Source of the DNA: UBA6054 sp963975575
GTDB taxonomy: Bacteria > Planctomycetota > Phycisphaerae > Phycisphaerales > UBA1924
Assembly: GCA_963975575.1 (NCBI GenBank)
Contig: CAXBHL010000001.1
Coordinates: 1,302,001-1,366,000 of the forward strand
Direction of reading: 5' to 3'
DNA: 64,000 bases
Below the pieces are notes generated by a model that saw only the letters and a program-made list of their open reading frames with translations, had not been told where the DNA came from and ran no database searches. This document shows, one piece after another, positions 59,355 through 64,000 of this stretch (the first letter of the stretch is position 1; the number at the start of each line of letters is the position of its first letter). The translations under genes were made by a program, and so were the position numbers.

Positions 59355-61103
59355 ATGCCAAGCCAACCCGCCACAACCCGCTCGCAGTCCCCCGAGGCCG
59401 TCACCGGCGTTCAGCTCGCTCAGGGCATCGGCCACCAGCCCACCCGCGGTTTCTGGGCGGAGGCTTGGGAGCAGGTCATCCGCCGCCCCGGCGCCATCTT
59501 CGGGCTCGCCTGGATCTCGGTCGTCGGCTTCTTCGCGGTCTTCTCGCCGGTGATCGCCTCGGGACACCCGCTCGTGCTGCACGAACTCGGCCCCGACGGG
59601 GCGGTCGTCGGCACGACCTATCCCCTGCTCGACAATCTCAAGGCCACCGATGTGCTGCTCCTGATCGGCGCGGTCGTCGGTCTGGTCTGGATGTTCGCGC
59701 CGTTCCGTCTGGATCGCTCCACGCGCCTCGGCGTGCTCATGGCGGCGGCGTTGCAGTGCGGCCTGATCGTGATCCTCGTCTCGCTCGTCCGATCGATGAC
59801 GACCGGCCGCGACGTGTCCGATGTCGTCCGCGACATCGAGCAATCGGCGTTGTTCGTGCCCGTCGTGACCGGATCGGTGGCCCTCCTGTCCGCGGCTTTC
59901 GTGGGATTTCTCGTGCCGTTCGAGCGATGGCTGCCGCGGTTCGTCACCGTGGGGCTGACCGGTCTCGTGGCGGCCGTGGTCGTGGCGATGACCTGGACGA
60001 CCCCGATCGAGCGGTACGACTACCGCCAGCGGGAGGCCCTGGGCCAGGTCCGGGCGGTCTACACCCTGATCCCGCTGAGCCCGCAGCAGGGCGACACGAC
60101 GCTGAACATCAAGCGGCCCGGTTCGAACATGCTCGAGCCCGCCGTGGAGCGGTTCGGGCGGAGCACCCTGGTCCGAGCCCGCCTGCGTGAACTCGCCGAT
60201 GCGGACCCCACGTTCGCCGCGCTCCCGCTCCCCGAGCGTCTGGCCGCCGTCCCCGTGGACGACGAGCTCGCGTCGGTCGCGGCCTCCGAGATCCGCTCGC
60301 AGGCCCGGATCCTCCGCGTCACCGGGGACGAGCTCGTCACGGAGATGCGGGCCGAGATCGCCGCCGGCCGCATCGGGACCGCCCGCGATGTTGTGGACTG
60401 GATGCACGCCGTTCCGGTCGAGCGGTTCGTGCTCGGCACGGACTCGCTCGGGCAGGACGTGCTCAGCCAGATGATGCACGCCTGCCGCCTGTCGATCTCG
60501 ATCGGCCTGGTGTCCACCATCATCGCGGTCATCATCGGGGTCACGGTGGGGGCGCTGATGGGCTACTTCGGCGGCTGGGTGGACCTGTTGCTCTACCGCG
60601 TCGTCGAAATCTTCATGTCCATCCCCGTCCTGTTCCTGCTCATCATCGCGGCCGCGGTGCTGCCGCGCAACACATACGTCATGATGATCATCATCGGCTG
60701 CGTGTCGTGGACGGGCGCCGCCCGGTTCGTCCGGGCCGAGTTCCTCAAGCTGCGCAACCAGGACTTCGTCCAATCCGCCCGCGCGGTCGGCCTGCCCCTG
60801 CCGTCCATCCTGTTCAAGCACATGCTCCCCAACGGCGTGACCCCGGTGCTGGTGGACTCTTCCTTCGCCATCGCCGCGGCCATCCTCGCCGAGGCCACCC
60901 TGAGCTACCTCGGGCTGGGACCGGCCAACCAGGCGAGCTGGGGCCGCTTGCTCTCCGACGCGACCAACCAGGTCGGCGCGTTCGTGTGGTGGCTGGCCAT
61001 CTTCCCGGGGCTTGCGATCTTCCTCACCGTTCTTTCGTACAACCTGATCGGCGAAGCGTTCCGCGACGCCATCGACCCCAAGCTCAAGAAGGCACGCGTC
61101 TGA
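59355..61103 (+). CDS. ABC transporter permease, OppC/DppC type, with extra membrane helices
   Basis: The 582-residue protein is about twice the usual OppC length. After the first helix (about 41-62) come four additional hydrophobic segments (about 96-115, 120-145, 168-192 and 197-215) and a soluble stretch of about 140 residues. The normal OppC core begins near 355 with D-S-L-G-Q-D-V-L-S and contains the coupling segment S-A-R-A-V-G-L-P-L-P-S-I-L-F-K-H-M-L-P-N. With the OppB protein it should form the translocation pore, which leaves the OppC-type protein at 54478 as a second or alternative partner. Start ATG one base after the previous stop. Confidence 0.92.
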   Translation: MPSQPATTRSQSPEAVTGVQLAQGIGHQPTRGFWAEAWEQVIRRPGAIFGLAWISVVGFFAVFSPVIASGHPLVLHELGPDGAVVGTTYPLLDNLKATDVLLLIGAVVGLVWMFAPFRLDRSTRLGVLMAAALQCGLIVILVSLVRSMTTGRDVSDVVRDIEQSALFVPVVTGSVALLSAAFVGFLVPFERWLPRFVTVGLTGLVAAVVVAMTWTTPIERYDYRQREALGQVRAVYTLIPLSPQQGDTTLNIKRPGSNMLEPAVERFGRSTLVRARLRELADADPTFAALPLPERLAAVPVDDELASVAASEIRSQARILRVTGDELVTEMRAEIAAGRIGTARDVVDWMHAVPVERFVLGTDSLGQDVLSQMMHACRLSISIGLVSTIIAVIIGVTVGALMGYFGGWVDLLLYRVVEIFMSIPVLFLLIIAAAVLPRNTYVMMIIIGCVSWTGAARFVRAEFLKLRNQDFVQSARAVGLPLPSILFKHMLPNGVTPVLVDSSFAIAAAILAEATLSYLGLGPANQASWGRLLSDATNQVGAFVWWLAIFPGLAIFLTVLSYNLIGEAFRDAIDPKLKKARV

Positions 61104-61119
61104 CGCGGAGGTTCCAGCG

Positions 61120-62265
61120 ATGCCAGAGGCAACCATGACCAAGCCCAACCAACCGTCCGGCCGCAGCGTCGCCGAGCAGCCCATCATGCAGGTCAAGAAC
61201 CTCGCCGTGTCGTTCGACAACGGCTCGGGCCCGCGCATCCAGGCCGTCGACGGCGTCCGCATGACGGTCTTCCCCCGCCAGACGCTCGCCGTGGTCGGCG
61301 AGTCCGGTTGCGGCAAGTCGGTCACCGCGATGTCCTCAATGCAGCTGATCCCCCGCCCGCCCGGACGATTCGACCGCGGCGAGATCCTCTTCCGCCTGGG
61401 CGAGAAGGACGGCGGGCGGGTCGTCAACCTGCTCGAACTGTCCGAGTCGGAGATGCGCAGGATCCGCGGCAACGAGATCGCCATGATCTTCCAGGAGCCG
61501 ATGACCAGCCTCAACCCGGTGTACACCGTGGGCGATCAAATTATGGAGGCCATCCTGCTCCACCAGGATGTCAGCGCCAAGGAGGCGGCCGCCATCGCGA
61601 TTAAGTCGATGAACGACGTGGGCATCCCCGAGCCGGAGAAGCGGCTCAAGGCCTATCCCCACCAGTTCTCCGGCGGCATGCGGCAGCGTGTGATGATCGC
61701 CATGGCGTTGGCGTGCCAGCCGCGTCTGTTGCTCGCCGACGAGCCGACCACCGCGCTCGACGTGACCATCCAGGCCCAGATCCTCGAACTGCTCAAGGAC
61801 CTCAAGGCCAAGCGGGACATGGCGGTGATGCTCATCACCCACGACCTCGGCGTCGTGGCCGAGAACGCGGACGTCGTGTGCGTCATGTACGCCGGGCGCG
61901 TGGTCGAGTTCGCGACCGTCTACGAGCTCTTCGACAACCCGCTGCATCCCTACACCCGCGGCCTGCTGGCCAGCATCCCCAAGATCCACGAACGCAACGA
62001 CCGGCTCGTGACCATCAAGGAGGTCGTCGAGAACCCGGACGAGTTCAAGAAACTGCCCGGGGCCGAGCAGGGCGTCACCCCCTGGTGGCCGTGGAACAGC
62101 CCGCCCGCGGACCTCAAGCCCCGCCCCGAGCCCGCCGGCGATTACGCCCTCAAGCAGGTCCGGCCGGATCACTGGGTCGGCGTGTGGCGCACCGAGGCGG
62201 TTTCCAGCGACGTGTCCCCGCCCCCCGAACTGACCTTCCGTGTCCCGACAGACCAGAACGGGTAA
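61120..62265 (+). CDS. ABC transporter ATPase, OppD/DppD type
   Basis: The 381-residue ATPase shows Walker A G-E-S-G-C-G-K-S (60-67), the Q loop F-Q-E-P-M-T-S-L-N-P, the signature F-S-G-G-M-R-Q-R, Walker B L-L-L-A-D-E-P-T-T-A-L-D and the switch H-D-L-G-V-V-A-E. The oligopeptide-binding tail begins N-P-L-H-P-Y-T-R-G-L-L-A-S-I-P. The final 80 residues lack the usual cysteine cluster of the OppD tail and run on into a region with no clear match. The partner ATPase (OppF) is not in the window. GGAGG lies 7 bases before the ATG. The following gene starts 3 bases after the stop. Confidence 0.93.
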   Translation: MPEATMTKPNQPSGRSVAEQPIMQVKNLAVSFDNGSGPRIQAVDGVRMTVFPRQTLAVVGESGCGKSVTAMSSMQLIPRPPGRFDRGEILFRLGEKDGGRVVNLLELSESEMRRIRGNEIAMIFQEPMTSLNPVYTVGDQIMEAILLHQDVSAKEAAAIAIKSMNDVGIPEPEKRLKAYPHQFSGGMRQRVMIAMALACQPRLLLADEPTTALDVTIQAQILELLKDLKAKRDMAVMLITHDLGVVAENADVVCVMYAGRVVEFATVYELFDNPLHPYTRGLLASIPKIHERNDRLVTIKEVVENPDEFKKLPGAEQGVTPWWPWNSPPADLKPRPEPAGDYALKQVRPDHWVGVWRTEAVSSDVSPPPELTFRVPTDQNG

Positions 62266-62268
62266 CCG

Positions 62269-63366
62269 ATGCACGTCCTCCTCCTCGCCGACGGCCAGTT
62301 CGCAGAGCACGAGCGTGCGCTGCTCGAACGGATCTCGGCGGGCCTCCTCGGTGAGGGCGTTCGCACCACGCTCGCGCTGCCCAAGAACGCGGGCACCATA
62401 TTCTCGCTCGTCTCGGACCCGATCCGCTACTCCAACCGCGGGCTGATCTTCACCCAGCGCATCCGGGCCCAGCAGATCGCCGCCCGGATCGCCGGTCAGG
62501 GCAACGATCCGGCGAAGATGGTCTCGGTGGTCCACGTGCTCGGCGGCGCGGCGTGGACCATGGGCCAGGAACTGGCCGAGATTTTCCAGGCCGCCCTGGC
62601 CCTGGAGATCTGGCGGGGCGGGCTCGTGGACCGTGCCGCCACCCTCAAACCGCCCCAGCACATCCCCGTCGCGTTCATCGCCCCGGACAGGCCCATCGAG
62701 CGGGCGCTGATCGACGCGGGCATCACGACCCAGGTCCGCGTCGCCCCCTGGGGTGCGTACGCCCCGCCCCGCCCGACGCCCATCCTCAAGCCCGCCCGGA
62801 GCGTTTCGATCGTGTTCTGCAGTTCCGGGCGCGACAGCGAGCAGTGCCGCGAATCGTTCGAGGGCGTCTGCCGGGTGATCGCCGAGCGCGCCGATTCGAT
62901 GCTGTTCGTCGCCGAGTCGGCGGCCCGGAGGGCCGGTCTGTGGAGCATCGCCGAACGGGCCAAGGTCCTCGACCGCGTGTCCCTCATGGACCGGCTGGAG
63001 GACCGCCGCGACCTCGTGCTCCGCTGCGACATGATCGTCTACCCCGACGCCCGGCACGAGCAGCGGACCCTGCTCCTCGACGCGATGGCCCACGGGCTCG
63101 CGATCGTCGCCACGGCCGACCCGCTCGTCTCGGTCATCCAGGACGAGATCACCGTCGCGGTGCCCGTCGCCGGGACGCCCGTCGCGTGGGCGGACGCGGT
63201 GCGGGCCCGCCTGAACGACCGGACCGCCTCGGTCGCGCTGGGCCTCTCCGCCCGCGAGCACGTCCGCCAGCACCGGCGCGCTTCCGCCCACATCGCGGCG
63301 TTGATCGACGCCTACACCGACCTTTCCCGGACCGACACGCTCCCGCTCCCCACCGACCGGGCCTAG
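62269..63366 (+). CDS. Glycosyltransferase-like protein (GT4/GT-B type), weak match
   Basis: The 365-residue protein begins M-H-V-L-L-L-A-D-G-Q-F, followed by features of a GT-B fold. These are a first domain with a V-V-H-V-L-G-G segment, and a second with V-S-I-V-F-C-S-S-G-R, L-R-C-D-M-I-V-Y-P-D-A and L-L-L-D-A-M-A-H-G-L-A-I-V-A-T, which matches the E-A-M-A-x-G-x-P-V-V-A region of GT4 enzymes. The glutamate of that motif is replaced by aspartate. There is no membrane segment. It may transfer a sugar to a cell-envelope acceptor. It is 3 bases after the ATPase gene, so it shares the transcript, but a functional link to transport is not evident. Confidence 0.65.
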   Translation: MHVLLLADGQFAEHERALLERISAGLLGEGVRTTLALPKNAGTIFSLVSDPIRYSNRGLIFTQRIRAQQIAARIAGQGNDPAKMVSVVHVLGGAAWTMGQELAEIFQAALALEIWRGGLVDRAATLKPPQHIPVAFIAPDRPIERALIDAGITTQVRVAPWGAYAPPRPTPILKPARSVSIVFCSSGRDSEQCRESFEGVCRVIAERADSMLFVAESAARRAGLWSIAERAKVLDRVSLMDRLEDRRDLVLRCDMIVYPDARHEQRTLLLDAMAHGLAIVATADPLVSVIQDEITVAVPVAGTPVAWADAVRARLNDRTASVALGLSAREHVRQHRRASAHIAALIDAYTDLSRTDTLPLPTDRA

Positions 63367-63533
63367 TTCTCGGTCCTTGCCGGGGACCGACCCCTCCCAG
63401 ACCGCCCGAATCACCGCACCGGCCCGCACATTCGGTGGCGGTTTCCGTCGGTTCGCGCACACTGAATCAAGCACGGGGCGGTTTCGCAGCCGCGGCCCAG
63501 CCGGGTCGCACCACATCCAAAGAGGAGATACGC

Positions 63534-64000
63534 ATGCTCAGCGCCACCTTGATCGCTCTGTCCTTTGTCGCCACGGGTCCGACCCCGGTGACCCCCATCC
63601 AACCCCTCGCCGAGATCATCGAGATCCGTCCCGGCATGATCCGCCCCGCGGACGAGCTCCGCCGCGATCAGGTCCGATTCAACAACAACGAGTCCACCCC
63701 GGTGGTCGCCACGGTCGACAACGGCGTGCTCTCCTGGAGCGCGTCGGGCACGGAGCGTGAGCGTCTCGGCGGCGACGACGCGCCCGAGCTGATCCTGCTC
63801 CGGGCCTTCGACGCGGTCTTCGCCATCGACCCATTCGCTCCCCTGCCCGCCGGCGGCACGCTGGTCTGGCGCCAGCTCACCCGGGGCACCTCGCTCGAGA
63901 TGGACCGGACGCTCTTCAACCGCCAGAGCATCGACCGCGCCGAGGAACTGATGCGTCTGCTCGAGCAGGCCCGCCAGAACTGGCTCCAGGACAACGGTTA
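63534..64000 (+). CDS. Exported protein of unknown function, 3' end outside the window
   Basis: The frame is open from the ATG at 63534 to the right edge, giving 155 complete codons. AGAGGAGA lies a few bases upstream, a strong ribosome binding site. The N-terminus (M-L-S-A-T-L-I-A-L-S-F-V-A) looks like a signal peptide with a weak basic region, probably cleaved near A-T-G or after P-T-P-V-T-P. The mature part is rich in acidic and hydrophobic residues and in Arg, with no motif I recognise. The 167-base gap after the glycosyltransferase-like gene suggests an independent transcription unit. Confidence 0.7.
   Translation, partial: MLSATLIALSFVATGPTPVTPIQPLAEIIEIRPGMIRPADELRRDQVRFNNNESTPVVATVDNGVLSWSASGTERERLGGDDAPELILLRAFDAVFAIDPFAPLPAGGTLVWRQLTRGTSLEMDRTLFNRQSIDRAEELMRLLEQARQNWLQDNG

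Noticed and set aside
59340..61526. 728-codon minus-strand frame opposite the OppC permease and ATPase genes
   Set aside because: It is a shadow of the plus-strand genes, which have clear permease and ATPase motifs, coupling segments and ribosome binding sites.
1..64000. CRISPR arrays, insertion sequences, prophage or integrase attachment sites
   Set aside because: No spaced direct repeats, transposase or integrase reading frames or tRNA-end duplications were seen; both tRNA genes have no adjacent repeats of their 3' ends.

Overview
The window is a GC-rich, gene-dense bacterial chromosome segment with no mobile elements, CRISPR arrays or rRNA seen. The gene content suggests a planctomycete, probably of the Phycisphaerae type. 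The signs are several Tat-exported Gfo/Idh/MocA oxidoreductases, exported TIM-barrel 'sugar phosphate isomerase/epimerase' proteins, a double-domain DUF1080 protein, oversized prepilin-like proteins, and start codons placed directly behind TANNNT boxes. The taxon is inferred from gene content only. No gene-free stretch exceeds 300 bases; the longest are the two leaders flanking rpsO (1729-2017 and 2288-2578).

Layout. 1-6.3 kb is housekeeping: the end of a DUF1801 gene, an aspartate-type aminotransferase, rpsO, pnp, a cold-shock-domain gene and an orphan histidine kinase. 6.2-8.3 kb holds a kynA-kynU tryptophan catabolism pair on the minus strand. 8.5-18.2 kb is mixed: a TIM-barrel protein, queG, a multi-spanning membrane protein, a DUF4442 protein, an exported TIM-barrel protein, a cysteine desulfurase divergent from a persulfide dioxygenase-rhodanese fusion, a GNAT protein and a metallo-beta-lactamase-fold hydrolase.

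18.2-33.9 kb is a carbohydrate-oxidation region. It has five Gfo/Idh/MocA proteins (four with Tat signals), three TIM-barrel proteins (two with Tat signals), a secreted double DUF1080 (3-keto-disaccharide hydrolase family) protein, an MFS transporter, a membrane c-type cytochrome, two ApbE-type flavin transferases and a SUMF1-fold protein. Together they suggest oxidation and then cleavage of sugars outside the cytoplasm, uptake by the MFS protein, and a cytoplasmic TIM-barrel plus Gfo/Idh pair (24021-26171) for further processing.

33.9-36.5 kb holds tRNA-Gly(TCC), an unusual RluA-type pseudouridine synthase fused to a methyltransferase, and a stand-alone CoaB. 36.6-54.2 kb is one long plus-strand pilus or type II secretion-like cluster. 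A PilB/GspE ATPase and PilT are followed by seven genes in the canonical order gspE-F-G-H-I-J-K, but the H, I, J and K pseudopilins are two to six times the usual size and K has 1986 residues. This is the most remarkable system in the window.

54.3-64 kb holds tRNA-Pro(TGG) and a dipeptide/oligopeptide-type ABC transporter with two OppC-type permeases, one OppB, a membrane-anchored binding protein and one ATPase. A glycosyltransferase-like protein and the 5' part of an exported protein of unknown function follow.

Starts were chosen from family alignment from memory, Shine-Dalgarno position and -10 placement. No database search could be run.
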